DNA from: Bradyrhizobium erythrophlei
GTDB lineage: Bacteria; Pseudomonadota; Alphaproteobacteria; Rhizobiales; Xanthobacteraceae
DNA length: 64,000 nucleotides
Assembly (NCBI RefSeq): GCF_900142985.1
Contig: NZ_LT670849.1
Span: forward strand, 4,666,501-4,730,500
Direction of reading: 5' to 3'
Below, one piece after another: positions 45,070-53,298 of the stretch. The notes beneath the pieces were generated by a model, which saw only the letters and a program-made list of their open reading frames with translations, was not told where the DNA came from and did not search any database. Position numbers and translations under genes: made by a program. The number at the start of each line of letters is the position of its first letter. Positions within the stretch are counted from its first letter, which is position 1.

Positions 45070-45513
45070 GTGTTTGGCTGGCTTAAAACCGAGCGTCGTG
45101 AGCGACGAAGGACAGTTAGGTTAGACCGAAAATATCTTGAAGCAAGGTCACGGCGCTTTCTGAAGATTTATCTGGACGCAGATGAAACGCGAAAGCCTCA
45201 ATTCTATCGGGCGGTCGAAGAGGCGTCCAAGCGATGCCAGCCAGCGGACTCTGGTTTACCGCCTTCCGAATTAGAAGATGCTCAGATCGCCGAAGCCACT
45301 TCCCGGGCGGCGATGAAAATAGTTTTAGAGCGAACTGCCTCGAAAAAAGATGACCGACTTGCCGACTTCCTAACCGATGCCTATGCAACCGTCGGCATCG
45401 CATACCATCGCGCAGCTGGCGCCTACACGATGGACCAAGAAATGCAGGAATTGGGCACTGCGGCTGTTCACCTCCTCACGATAGCGACCTCATACACGGA
45501 TGCGCAAAAATAG
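45070..45513 (+). CDS. hypothetical helical protein (147 aa)
   Basis: It has a basic N-terminal region (MFGWLKTERRERRRTVRLDR), then helices including YRAVEEASKRCQPADSGLPP, EATSRAAMKIVLERTASKKD, DAYATVGIAYHRAAGAYTMD. The GTG at 45070 is the only start before the conserved part. The last 93 codons and 58 bp beyond are present again, inverted, at 53829-54170, where they are fused to a transposase N-terminus. Confidence 0.7.
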   Translation: MFGWLKTERRERRRTVRLDRKYLEARSRRFLKIYLDADETRKPQFYRAVEEASKRCQPADSGLPPSELEDAQIAEATSRAAMKIVLERTASKKDDRLADFLTDAYATVGIAYHRAAGAYTMDQEMQELGTAAVHLLTIATSYTDAQK

Positions 45514-45571
45514 GAGGGGGACTGTTAGATGATGGTCGCTGCGTCTGGTCAATTGATGTCGGAATGAATAA
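45231..45571 (+). repeat. 341-bp inverted duplication, copy 1
   Basis: Nearly identical (a few substitutions) to the reverse complement of 53829-54170. It covers the 3' two thirds of the 147-aa gene and 58 bp of downstream DNA, up to GGAATGAATAA. Confidence 0.88.
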
Positions 45572-45585
45572 CCTAAGATCGCCCC

Positions 45586-45843
45586 ATGGTCAAAAAATTA
45601 CTTCCATTCGCCAAGGATTTGGTTGGCGATGGATATGTGCTTGTCGGCATCTTCGCGCCGCTGCTGTCGATTGCCTTCACCATTGCGAAGGCCTTCGACA
45701 TGCCAGAGCTAAGCCACCTCCGCGATGCTCCAATTTATCGTGGCTTCGTAATGCGTCTTATAGAGCCACAGGAAGGGCCTTGGTGCCGATTCCGAAGAGA
45801 AGCACGAGCCCGTGGGCGACACCAACACCGCAAACATGGATAG
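45586..45843 (+). pseudogene. small membrane protein gene truncated by IS110 fragment
   Basis: The first 62 codons encode MVKKLLPFAKDLVGDGYVLV, GIFAPLLSIAFTIAKAF and a soluble part ending FVMRLIEPQ. From 45771 the frame runs into the IS110 right end, which supplies 24 unrelated codons. The native C-terminus is lost. Confidence 0.7.
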
Positions 45844-45888
45844 TCTGAAAGTGCTTGACCCCTAACGGCCGATTAGAGAAGTGGCCAT
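45771..45888 (+). mobile_element. IS110-family right-end remnant (118 bp)
   Basis: Matches the last 118 bp of the complete element, from GGAAGGGCCTTGG to GATTAGAGAAG, with small changes at the very end (GTGGCCAT instead of GCGGACAT). Nothing of the transposase is present. Confidence 0.88.
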
Positions 45889-45928
45889 CGGCGTCTAACA
45901 TATTTTGCGCGGCTCAAGTCCCAGCGTT

Positions 45929-46201
45929 TCAGAAATTAGCGGCAACAAGATCATAAGAGCCCCTGCTTCCGCGAACATAGATCCTGGCCGCGGCGGCACA
46001 TATCAAATCACGATTGCGATCGAACGCGTTCAGAAAGCCCGACTCATCGGCGCGCGAATTTGGTTGAATTCGCCTCAATGCGTCTTCGCTTATAAAAAAT
46101 GATGCTTCTATTGCGCTGTCGTGCCCCCAAAATCGAACGGCGCGCCGCGTTTGGTCGTATGACCGACTGTGGTTTGGAAAATCAATCACGAGGTTGATCA
46201 C
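45929..46201 (-). CDS. DUF1488 family protein (90 aa)
   Basis: The sequence FPNHSRSYDQTRRAVRFWGHDSAIEASFFISEDALRRI, FLNAFDRNRDLICAAAARIY fits DUF1488, a small alpha/beta family in Proteobacteria. The GTG start at 46201 gives the usual N-terminus (INLVIDFPN). Function unknown. Confidence 0.85.
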   Translation of the reverse strand: MINLVIDFPNHSRSYDQTRRAVRFWGHDSAIEASFFISEDALRRIQPNSRADESGFLNAFDRNRDLICAAAARIYVRGSRGSYDLVAANF

Positions 46202-46388
46202 GTCGTCGCTGGTCTACGACAGCTCTGACCGAGACTGGAATTAGTGAACCGTCACGGTTGATTGCGGGTTGTAACGTCCGTTTGGTTGCAACGAAGACTT
46301 GGCCACCCATCCGCCTTAACGACTTGATGCGTTTGGCCCACTGTCGTTCAATGCGACGATGGAAGCTCATGGGGCATGTCGCAATCAC
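46182..46388 (-). CDS. uncertain small ORF upstream of DUF1488 gene
   Basis: A 68-codon frame starting MIATCPMSFHRRIERQWAKR overlaps the DUF1488 start by 20 bp. It is basic, with no recognised domain and a weak start signal. It may be a remnant. Confidence 0.25.
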   Translation of the reverse strand: MIATCPMSFHRRIERQWAKRIKSLRRMGGQVFVATKRTLQPAINRDGSLIPVSVRAVVDQRRRDQPRD

Positions 46389-46604
46389 TAGGTCAACCTC
46401 ACTGACACGCTCGTAGGCGTAGATCGTATGTTTCGTTTACGTAGGTAGTAATTTCGCTTTTGCGAGCACAATCGCAGCAGTGCCGCTCTTTTTCAAATCT
46501 CAAATACGGGAGCGCTGCCGAATTCTAAGTCGCCGAAAGGCGTCATAGGCAGGACAGTGATATCGCGAACCATGCAGGATGCATGCACCACGAATTGTAC
46601 GCTC

Positions 46605-46718
46605 TCAGCTGGCGAAATGGCGCGCGGCTGCGAAGAGCGCAGTCGTGAACATTATCATCGTGAAAAGCGCGCCTATAACCCCCCGTGTTAGCCGCGCGCT
46701 GCTCAAATGCTGGGACAT
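46605..46718 (-). CDS. tiny single-TM protein (37 aa), family copy B
   Basis: The ATG at 46718 follows CGGAGAATGCC. The peptide starts MSQHLSSARLTRGVIGALFT and ends MIMFTTALFAAARHFAS. Homologous to the product of 17456-17566; both have a basic N-terminus, one TM helix and the ARHFA end. The conservation between two distant loci supports a real gene. Confidence 0.7.
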   Translation of the reverse strand: MSQHLSSARLTRGVIGALFTMIMFTTALFAAARHFAS

Positions 46719-46987
46719 GGCATTCTCCGGAACTTGCAATGGCAATCGCCGAAGGCAGCGGATGGTTCCAGCGAAAGTCAAGCCAGCCCAACCTGGCGCC
46801 TCTATTGCCCGCAGATGAATCGCTCCGACGGCCCACATTGGCGGGTTCTAAAGGAAATGAATTGGGGTTTGGGCTTTGGCCGATGGTGGGTTCAATGCGC
46901 GAACGGTCCAGGGGTTCTTGTTCGCAAGGGAACAAGTTGCGGCAGCCGACGTTGTGACTTCGGCCATGAAGGCTTGTAGGTCCGAAG

Positions 46988-47158
46988 ATGAGCGTCCCGA
47001 CCATTGAGCAGATCCGCACCCGCGCCCACCAACTATGGGAGACGGCCGGCCGGCCCGCAGGTCACGAAGACGCATTCTGGTATGAAGCCGAGCGCGAACT
47101 GCGCCAGAGTGACGGGACCAACAATCCCGAAGAAAAGGCGGATACTTTCCTTGAATAA
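46988..47158 (+). CDS. DUF2934 protein (56 aa), copy B
   Basis: It starts MSVPTIEQIRTRAHQLWETA and has GRPAGHEDAFWYEAERELRQ, ending EEKADTFLE. It aligns with the copy at 19959-20123 over the whole length, including the C-terminal EK..TFLE. The SD is weak. Unknown function. Confidence 0.82.
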   Translation: MSVPTIEQIRTRAHQLWETAGRPAGHEDAFWYEAERELRQSDGTNNPEEKADTFLE

Positions 47159-47284
47159 GGTCGGGCAAGTCGCCTGATGATCCTGTGAGGCCGTGGACCG
47201 CATCCCGCTCGAGTCGGGCCGCATCTAAGTTTGGGTTCACGCCTGCAAGTCGCAGCCGCATATCCGAATCCGACTTGCGTGGCC

Positions 47285-47490
47285 TCGCTCCACTGCGCTT
47301 TCACATCTTTTGACGCCTTGTTGAGGTGGACGTGCTGGTCGACCTGATCAGCCCATCCCACAGGAATGAGGTGGTGTTTCCCGTCGGGAGCATCGCTCTT
47401 TGTCAGCTTGATCTTGTCCTTGCCATCGAGATCGGATGATCGACTTTGCCGATCGTTTTTCCCCCGAGGCGATCACGTCCACATGAAGCT
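47285..47490 (-). pseudogene. DUF2171 protein, frameshifted
   Basis: Pieces in two frames read HVDVIASGGKTIGKVDH and then DGKDKIKLTKSDAPDGKHHL, IPVGWADQVDQHVHLNKASK. These are the two halves of a DUF2171 domain, with the join disturbed near 47440 and no start codon left. Confidence 0.65.
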
Positions 47491-47582
47491 CATTCTCGAA
47501 GGTCTAAAGCTGACCACCAACTAAGGCGGATAAACTTCGCCAAGGAACGCTTAACAAACATTGACTCAGTTGGAGGTGGCCG

Positions 47583-47681
47583 ATGCCGCATTATTATTTC
47601 GATATCAAAGACGGCCACAGGCTGGTGGACCCGGCAGGCTTTACTTCGATGATGATGACCACAGGGGCTGAAGCCGTTTGA
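47583..47681 (+). pseudogene. DUF6894-like gene, truncated
   Basis: It starts MPHYYFDIKDGHRLVDPAGF, the family's N-terminal hairpin, and then runs into a Met/Thr-rich stretch and stops after 32 codons. The helix and C-terminal strands are missing or out of frame. Confidence 0.6.
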
Positions 47682-47796
47682 AACATCGCCACTTGATAAA
47701 GGAACGTCTCTTCGTGCGGGTTGTTGAAAAAAGAGGGCGGCTCGAAAGGACCTCTTTCCACAGCTGTTCGCAATCGATCTACTCGTCGTGTTTAGG

Positions 47797-48036
47797 ATGC
47801 CAAAAAGCAAACCAACCCCCACCGGCCCAATGAGAATGCAACCCATCGAGCACGGCTCGATATTGCCGACACAAGGGCTGCCTATGATGCCAACCGCGGG
47901 AAAGGCGGCGAAGCCGCCCCAACCGAAACGGCAGCGGACAAGGGCGGAAGCCGTCCGCGCCGCCAAAGCGAGAATAGCGCGCCGAGACTCCCTGCGGACG
48001 CAGCGGCATGCCCAAAAGGGCAAAGTACTGCCCTAG
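47797..48036 (+). CDS. basic Pro-rich small protein (79 aa), uncertain
   Basis: It starts MPKSKPTPTGPMRMQPIEHG and ends with an Arg/Ala-rich helix (TRAEAVRAAKARIARRDSLR). TTTAGG precedes the ATG. The composition resembles disordered nucleic-acid-binding peptides; there is no family match. Confidence 0.4.
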   Translation: MPKSKPTPTGPMRMQPIEHGSILPTQGLPMMPTAGKAAKPPQPKRQRTRAEAVRAAKARIARRDSLRTQRHAQKGKVLP

Positions 48037-48233
48037 TTTCTAGAGTCGATTTCCTGATCGAGCTCGCGAAGGAACGACAGCCCCTCTACCGTCAAGCGGT
48101 GTTCGTCCTTTTCGCCCTCCGTGTATATTTTCATCAGATGTCTGGAAAGCCGTTCGCGGGCGCCATTCGCCTCAGAACGGTCTGCTAGAGTTCCGTATAT
48201 GCTCAGCGCGCGGTCGACGGGTAGAATGTTCAT
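48033..48233 (-). CDS. small hypothetical protein (66 aa)
   Basis: It starts MNILPVDRALSIYGTLADRS and has ARERLSRHLMKIYTEGEKDE, HRLTVEGLSFLRELDQE. The RLSRHL.K.YTEGE.DEHRLTV.GLSFLR block recurs in Bradyrhizobium small proteins. Its end overlaps the convergent gene by 4 bp. Confidence 0.72.
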   Translation of the reverse strand: MNILPVDRALSIYGTLADRSEANGARERLSRHLMKIYTEGEKDEHRLTVEGLSFLRELDQEIDSRN

Positions 48234-48395
48234 TGGATTGCCTCGGATGGTTAAGCCGTTAGGTAAGGTTCATTCCTCCGTATCGTTCCGGGAAAAGAAA
48301 TTATGTCGTAATGCGATTTTAGGCGCGGTGTCTGGGCTTATTCGGGCGAAGAGTGGCGGCTGCAACTTTCCCGATCCGAGTTGCATCCGAAAGCC

Positions 48396-48494
48396 ATGGC
48401 GGATCAAATGACTCGTCAACCCGTATATGTCGAAGAGAACGATGTGCGCACTTTCGAATGCGCGAAGTGCAATTCCAGCGAGCGCTTTTTTTAG
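48396..48494 (+). CDS. CxxC microprotein (32 aa), possibly truncated
   Basis: The frame MADQMTRQPVYVEENDVRTF ends ECAKCNSSERFF. The V.EENDVRTFEC.KC block is a half zinc ribbon; the partner Cys pair is absent, so the gene may be cut short by a frameshift in the T-run before the stop. Confidence 0.4.
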   Translation: MADQMTRQPVYVEENDVRTFECAKCNSSERFF

Positions 48495-48844
48495 GTCGCG
48501 ATCTAAGCGCGACTTCTACGCTGACTTGAACTAGATCGGCGGCTTGAAAATTTTCCGTTTCAGAACGGCTAGGTGCCCCTTCGGATTTGCTGCCGGCTTA
48601 CGTGCGCATGTGGTCAATATTGACCACTCACCGTTTTCGAGTGACCGAGTCTGCGCCGCCGCCGCTGGATCATCCGCTCCATCGTTAAGAGCATAGGCCA
48701 CCATCACGCGTTCCACCCGGCCTCAAGCGAAATCCGGAGCGATCCCGGCATCGAGCATGCCTATCTCCGCTCACCGAACGGCGAAGGTCGGTTTCGGAGT
48801 ACAAAGATCTTGTAATTCGCAAACCATTATTTGAAGCTTAAGCC
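48495..48844. other. intergenic region before Nramp-like gene
   Basis: About 350 bp. A minus-strand frame of 61 codons (48531-48716) is present but has no support beyond length. Confidence 0.35.
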
Positions 48845-50158
48845 ATGAATTCCTCCGAGAATGGGCTCAGCAAAACACCCGATAAACGTCCAAATATATT
48901 GTTGCGGCTGCTCGGACCCGGGCTGGTCACGGGGGCCGCCGACGACGATCCGTCCGGCATCGCGACCTATTCCCAGGCCGGCGCGCAATTTGGTTATGGC
49001 CTGCTGTGGACAGTTTTTCTGACGACACCATTCATGATCGCAATCCAGCTTGTCAGCGCTCAAATCGGCCGAGTGACGGGAAAAGGTATCATCGCCAATG
49101 TAAAAGACTTCGCTCCGCGCTGGCTGGTCATATCTCTCGTATCCATGCTGGTGATAGCCAACACGTTCAACATCGCGGCGGACCTCGCTGCGATGGGCGA
49201 AGCGCTCTCGCTCGTGACCGGCGGCCTTGACCACGAGCACGCCTTGATTTTCGCGGCAACCTCAGTGCTGCTGCAGGTGTTTGTGCGGTACCGGCGTTAT
49301 GCGCCCGCCCTGAAGTTTCTCACCTTGGTATTATTCTTTTACGTTGCCACCGCATTCACCGTCCACATTCCGTGGGGCAAAGCGTTTGTGCGCGCAGTGT
49401 GGCCGGCTGCCGAGGTTAACCGCGATTATCTGCTCATGGTTGTTGCGGTGCTCGGGACAACCATCAGTCCTTACCTCTTTTTCTGGCAGGCATCCCAGGA
49501 GGTCGAGGAGATGAAGCAAAATCGGCCGCGGCGCCCGTTAAAAGAACGGCGCCCTCTAAAGGAGCTATTGCATGGTGGCGAATCTGAAATTCAGCGCATC
49601 GCGTTGGACACCAGCGTGGGCATGGCGTTTTCGAACATCATCGCTTTCTTTATTATTCTAACCACGGCCGCCGTGCTCAATGCCGGCGGCGTGACCAAGA
49701 TCCACAGCGCGGCGGAGGCGGCTGAGGCCCTGCGGCCACTTGCCGGTGATTTGACCTTCGTTTTGTTTGCGCTCGGGATTGTCGGTACGGGACTGCTTGC
49801 GGTCCCGGTGCTAGCCGGCTCGGCAGCGTATTGCGTTTCCGAGGCATTCGGCTGGCACGCCACTCTAGAGGCGAAAGCGCCGGATGCTGTCGGGTTTTAC
49901 AGTATCATTGCCGCCGCCACGGTGGTGGGACTCGCGCTCGGTTATACGCCAATCGATCCCATACAAATGCTGATTTGGAGCGCCGTGCTCAATGGTATTG
50001 TCGCTGTTCCAATCATGACGGTCATGATGGTGGTCGTTACGCGCCTTTCGGTGATGGGCCGTTTCAGCGCCCGCCCGACACTCACCTTCTTTGGATGGGC
50101 TGGCACAGCGCTGATGGCTGTTACCGTTGTGGCACTCCTCTGGTCCTCGATTAGCTGA
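48845..50158 (+). CDS. Nramp-related divalent metal transporter
   Basis: The 437-aa integral membrane protein has about 11 TM helices and belongs to the Nramp superfamily. The TM1 motif reads DDDPSGIATYS (residues 33-43) where canonical members have DPGN. The segment TTISPYLFFWQ (about 205-215) takes the place of the TM6 AxxMPH motif, with Ser-Pro-Tyr instead of Met-Pro-His. The loss of the metal-selecting Met suggests a substrate other than Mn or Fe, possibly Mg, by analogy with Nramp-related Mg transporters. No regulator is adjacent. Confidence 0.88.
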   Translation: MNSSENGLSKTPDKRPNILLRLLGPGLVTGAADDDPSGIATYSQAGAQFGYGLLWTVFLTTPFMIAIQLVSAQIGRVTGKGIIANVKDFAPRWLVISLVSMLVIANTFNIAADLAAMGEALSLVTGGLDHEHALIFAATSVLLQVFVRYRRYAPALKFLTLVLFFYVATAFTVHIPWGKAFVRAVWPAAEVNRDYLLMVVAVLGTTISPYLFFWQASQEVEEMKQNRPRRPLKERRPLKELLHGGESEIQRIALDTSVGMAFSNIIAFFIILTTAAVLNAGGVTKIHSAAEAAEALRPLAGDLTFVLFALGIVGTGLLAVPVLAGSAAYCVSEAFGWHATLEAKAPDAVGFYSIIAAATVVGLALGYTPIDPIQMLIWSAVLNGIVAVPIMTVMMVVVTRLSVMGRFSARPTLTFFGWAGTALMAVTVVALLWSSIS

Positions 50159-50194
50159 ATCGCACTCTCAGCCGAGTATTGACTACGAAGTAAA

Positions 50195-50358
50195 AAGCAA
50201 GCGTCCGTTTGACGGTCAACGATTGCGTGGATCGCCGCTTCGTCGGCGGCCGAGACTGGTGATCCGTTTGGAGGATTATTGTTTTGTGCCATAGCTAACT
50301 CAAGTTGCCCAGCAACGAGGAAAACGTTTGCGATGCCAAATTTGAGAAGCTTGTTCAC
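50195..50358 (-). pseudogene. exported SgcJ/SnoaL-like protein, 5' remnant
   Basis: A signal peptide (MNKLLKFGIANVFLVAGQLE, ending LAMAQ) and the start of a SnoaL-like domain (SAADEAAIHAIVDRQTDA) are intact. The frame then departs into antisense of the transporter gene. The 3' two thirds are missing. Confidence 0.5.
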
Positions 50359-50580
50359 TTGAACGCCCTTCGATCGAAGCCGACCACAAGGGCCGGCAAG
50401 CGTTCTGGGTTGCCAAATCCGTTCGCCCTCGGCGGAGGGAACGGGCCTGTGGCCTAGTTTGAAATACGCTGTGGCCTAATTTGAATCGTTAATTTTTGAG
50501 AAGTGAGCAATATTGAACATCGGATTCGATTTGCGACGCCGCATGATCGGTATCGTCACTGCGTATCCGAGGGGAGCATC

Positions 50581-50736
50581 ATGCCCCAGGCCAACCGAAA
50601 TGCCTCGCCGCCGCGTCTCTATGCCATGCCGGAACTTATCGAGATGCGTCGCCAAGTGCTCCGGTTTGCTCGGTCGTTACCGCCCGGCCCAGAGCGGAAT
50701 AATCGCCGGCAGATTGCCTCATCGCTGCGACCGTGA
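50581..50736 (+). CDS. small protein upstream of GLQPPK-family copy B (51 aa)
   Basis: It starts MPQANRNASPPRLYAMPELI and continues EMRRQVLRFARSLPPGPERN, ending IASSLRP. The block EMRRQVLRFARS.PPG.ERN...QIA.SLR is typical of Bradyrhizobium microproteins, which usually carry a longer C-terminus. Its TGA overlaps the next GTG (GTGA). Confidence 0.65.
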   Translation: MPQANRNASPPRLYAMPELIEMRRQVLRFARSLPPGPERNNRRQIASSLRP

Positions 50737-50903
50737 CACTTGAAGCGCGCCTTGCCGAAGAGGCTGTGAAGCTTCGAAAGGAAGCTCAGGGTACGCCTCA
50801 TGGCATAGAACGCGAGCGACTTATGCGGCGTGCCCGGCAGGCTGAAACTGGCTCACACATAAGCGAATGGCTGCGCTCGGCAGGACTACAGCCGCCGAAG
50901 TAG
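50733..50903 (+). CDS. small basic protein, GLQPPK-family copy B (56 aa)
   Basis: The frame from GTG 50733 encodes TLEARLAEEAVKLRKEAQGT, RERLMRRARQAETGSHISEW and LRSAGLQPPK. It shares the C-terminal half with the product of 23564-23764. The GTGA overlap with the preceding gene implies translational coupling, as for the other copy, though the partner differs. Confidence 0.75.
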   Translation: MTLEARLAEEAVKLRKEAQGTPHGIERERLMRRARQAETGSHISEWLRSAGLQPPK

Positions 50904-50922
50904 CTAGCTGCTAGGAGGCGCT

Positions 50923-51012
50923 ATGGCAGTCATCTTAGTTTTAAAAATCGCCACCCTTGGACTATGCGTCTTTTCGACGTTGCTGGCGTCTATGCTCTAC
51001 TTCAATTTGTAA
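50923..51012 (+). CDS. tiny membrane peptide (29 aa)
   Basis: ATG 50923 follows TAGGAGG at ideal spacing. The product MAVILVLKIATLGLCVFSTL with LASMLYFNL is almost entirely one TM helix. It lies 19 bp after the GLQPPK-family gene. Confidence 0.6.
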   Translation: MAVILVLKIATLGLCVFSTLLASMLYFNL

Positions 51013-51143
51013 GAAGTAAGAAGCCTGAGCAAAATTGCTCACATCGCAGGACGCAAGTTGGGCGACGCGGGAACGATAGCCGTGAGGCGCCGTTGTTTTT
51101 TTGGCAGCCAGCGGATACCCGTCGGCGTCAGCGGAGAATTCCG

Positions 51144-51227
51144 ATGGAATTGATCTTGATTATTGTTGTCGTGGTGCTGTTGTTCGGTGGCGGCGGGTAT
51201 TGGGGTCGGCGACGCGGCCACTGGTGA
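51144..51227 (+). CDS. tiny membrane peptide (27 aa)
   Basis: ATG 51144 follows GGAGAATTCC. The product is a TM helix (MELILIIVVVVLLFGGGGY) with a basic end WGRRRGHW. The hydrophobic-Gly-Gly-Tyr layout resembles small rhizobial membrane proteins of the DUF3309 kind, but shorter. Confidence 0.6.
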   Translation: MELILIIVVVVLLFGGGGYWGRRRGHW

Positions 51228-51431
51228 AACTCACCGACGACGAAGGCGTGATCATACGTCTGAGTTGATCGTTGCGCTATTCGTGGTTGACTCTCACGCA
51301 ACACGCAGCCGAGCTGGCGAGCACCGGGAACGCGAGCAGTTCCATGCCGACGATCCTGAGCGCCAACAAAACGAAGGAGTGAAGGAATTCACTAATGCTA
51401 ATTTTAAGGTAGCAACGGGCGGACATTCAAA

Positions 51432-51674
51432 ATGCCTAAAAAGCCGAAGATCGATCACGAGTACCACGCCAACAAGGACAAGATGGAGATAACGATTCGG
51501 GGGTATTCGCCGAGCAAGAAGTCTCGCGACACCATCATAGAAAAACTAATGGCGCAGCTTGAAGGCAGCCCGGATCGTGCCATCGCCGACGTCAAAAAGA
51601 CTTCTAAAAAAGAACCTGGCAAAAAGCAGCATGGTCTACCAAAGGTGTCCAGGCTGGCTGAGGTTGGTGACTAA
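51432..51674 (+). CDS. small basic protein (80 aa)
   Basis: It starts MPKKPKIDHEYHANKDKMEI and reads TIRGYSPSKKSRDTIIEKLM with a Lys-rich second half. The first half could be a small beta-alpha fold. ATG at 51432, weak SD. Unknown function. Confidence 0.55.
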   Translation: MPKKPKIDHEYHANKDKMEITIRGYSPSKKSRDTIIEKLMAQLEGSPDRAIADVKKTSKKEPGKKQHGLPKVSRLAEVGD

Positions 51675-52089
51675 AAGACGGGAAAAAGACAACACGGCAC
51701 CGGATTTCAAGTCCACTCGGCGAGCTATGCTGAACCGAAGCAGACGATGACATCGCAATCGGCGGCGTAGCCTGACCGATGTCTGCTCTCGGGGGTAAAA
51801 CAGAAATCCCATTTCAAGGCGTCAGGACCGTTTTTTTGACCCGATTCGGACATTTCCAACGGTCTGCCGCTCCCATCGACACCGGCCGAGTGATCAATTT
51901 AGCTCAATAATGACCCTGTCTAACGACGGACCTAAAGTGGCCTGAGACCATTGACACTGATCTCCCCACCGCCTTCGGTTCATCCTGCGCAAGAAAATCG
52001 CGCGGGGAAAGGTTACCCGTGTTTAGAAAGCAATTTAGCGAGGTTGAGGACGCCTGTGCGCTGGCACAAGCGATGGTAGACACCGTTCG
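51675..52089. other. intergenic region, nothing recognised
   Basis: About 415 bp of scattered short frames without support. Confidence 0.35.
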
Positions 52090-52470
52090 ATGTGAAGGGA
52101 ATTGAAGGTGCGTTCGCAACGCTTGCGCAGGACAAAGGTAGATGCATTGCTGGTCGGCAGCGATCCGCTCTTTGACGTGAATCGCGACGAGCTCGTTGCA
52201 CTAGTAGCCGCAACAGCGATCCCAGCAATCTATCAGTTTCGCGAATTTACGACCGCCGGTGGACTCATAAGTTATGATCCAGATATCGCCGATGCCTATC
52301 GGCGGGCCGGCGTTTACGCCGGGAAGATACTAAGGGGCGCACTGCCTGCCGATCTGCCGATCCAACAACCGACGAAGTTTCAACTTGTCATCAACCTCAA
52401 GACCGCAAAGGCACTGGGCATCGAAATCCCGCCGACCCTGCTCGCCCGCGCCGACGAGGTGATCGAATGA
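52090..52470 (+). pseudogene. PF04392 substrate-binding protein, C-terminal remnant
   Basis: The frame from about 52140 reads [50 protein letters not shown], the C-terminal third of the family also found at 28218-29201. A preceding piece ([13 protein letters not shown]) is in another frame. At 52467 a new start [11 protein letters not shown] overlaps the stop, the beginning of a second family member that breaks off after 11 codons. Confidence 0.8.
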
Positions 52471-52789
52471 AGCTACGCGAGTTCATCACGCTGGTGGGCA
52501 AGCAGCTTGATGCCGCCGCCATGTCGGCCTTTGCGGTCCCCCGCCACCCCTTTAAATTCACGCGGCGTGTCCCTTGTCTGAATCCTTGAAGGTGGTCACG
52601 GTTTCTTCCACGCCCTTTTCGTAACTGCCCGCGAGCCTCTCGATACTGTCCGGCCACATCCTCGGCATTGAAACTTGAAAGTGCATAATTGGCTTCAAAG
52701 CATTCATGCCGATTGCCGTCGCCGCGGTGACCCGAAGGAGGTCGCGGACCCCATCCGGCCGAAAGGCGGTGGCGGCATCGGCGACCGAC

Positions 52790-52983
52790 GCGGCAAGCCC
52801 AAGGAGCTATTGCATCACTCCGATCAAGGCAGCCAGTACACCAGCGAGCAGTTCCAACAGCTGATGGCGGACAGCGGCATCGTCTGCAGCATGAGCCGAT
52901 TCGGCAACGTCTGGGACAATGCGGCGATGGAGAGCTTCTTCTCGTCACTGAAGCCCGAGCGGGTGCTTCGGGCGATGAAATAG
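52790..52983 (+). pseudogene. IS3-family OrfB transposase fragment
   Basis: The frame contains ELLHHSDQGSQYTSEQFQQL and SMSRFGNVWDNAAMESFFSS, the second Asp and Glu of the IS3 DDE core (HSDQG.QYTS, N...ESF). The N-terminal part and C-terminal end are missing, and a stop follows LRAMK. Confidence 0.85.
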
Positions 52984-53298
52984 TTCAACGATACCGACGG
53001 CATGTAGCCAAAAATGCTAAGCGGCTAGGCAAGCCTAAATTAAGACAAAGCACACAGACCGTGCGCTGAAGCGAAGGCGGCGGCGACGGAAGTAGTTCAA
53101 CGGCCTTCAGGTACGTGAGACACCGACCCTCAGCCGCCGCTGGTTCCAAAGCATTGCGTTTCATGTTGCGCGCCACATGGCGAACCACCAGGAACCTAAA
53201 CTTGGAGATAACGTCCGGTTGGAACGTTAGCCCGCACAGCATGTTGTCACTGCAGGGGAGGACCTTTTGGCCGACCCGATCGTCCCTTGGAGTTTCAG
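52984..53298. other. intergenic region before phasin gene
   Basis: About 315 bp after the transposase fragment, without a recognised gene or clear element end. Confidence 0.35.

Noticed and set aside
45564..45848. 94-codon frame beginning MNNLRSPHGQ
   Set aside because: It is the out-of-phase frame of the truncated membrane protein gene and runs into the IS110 remnant.
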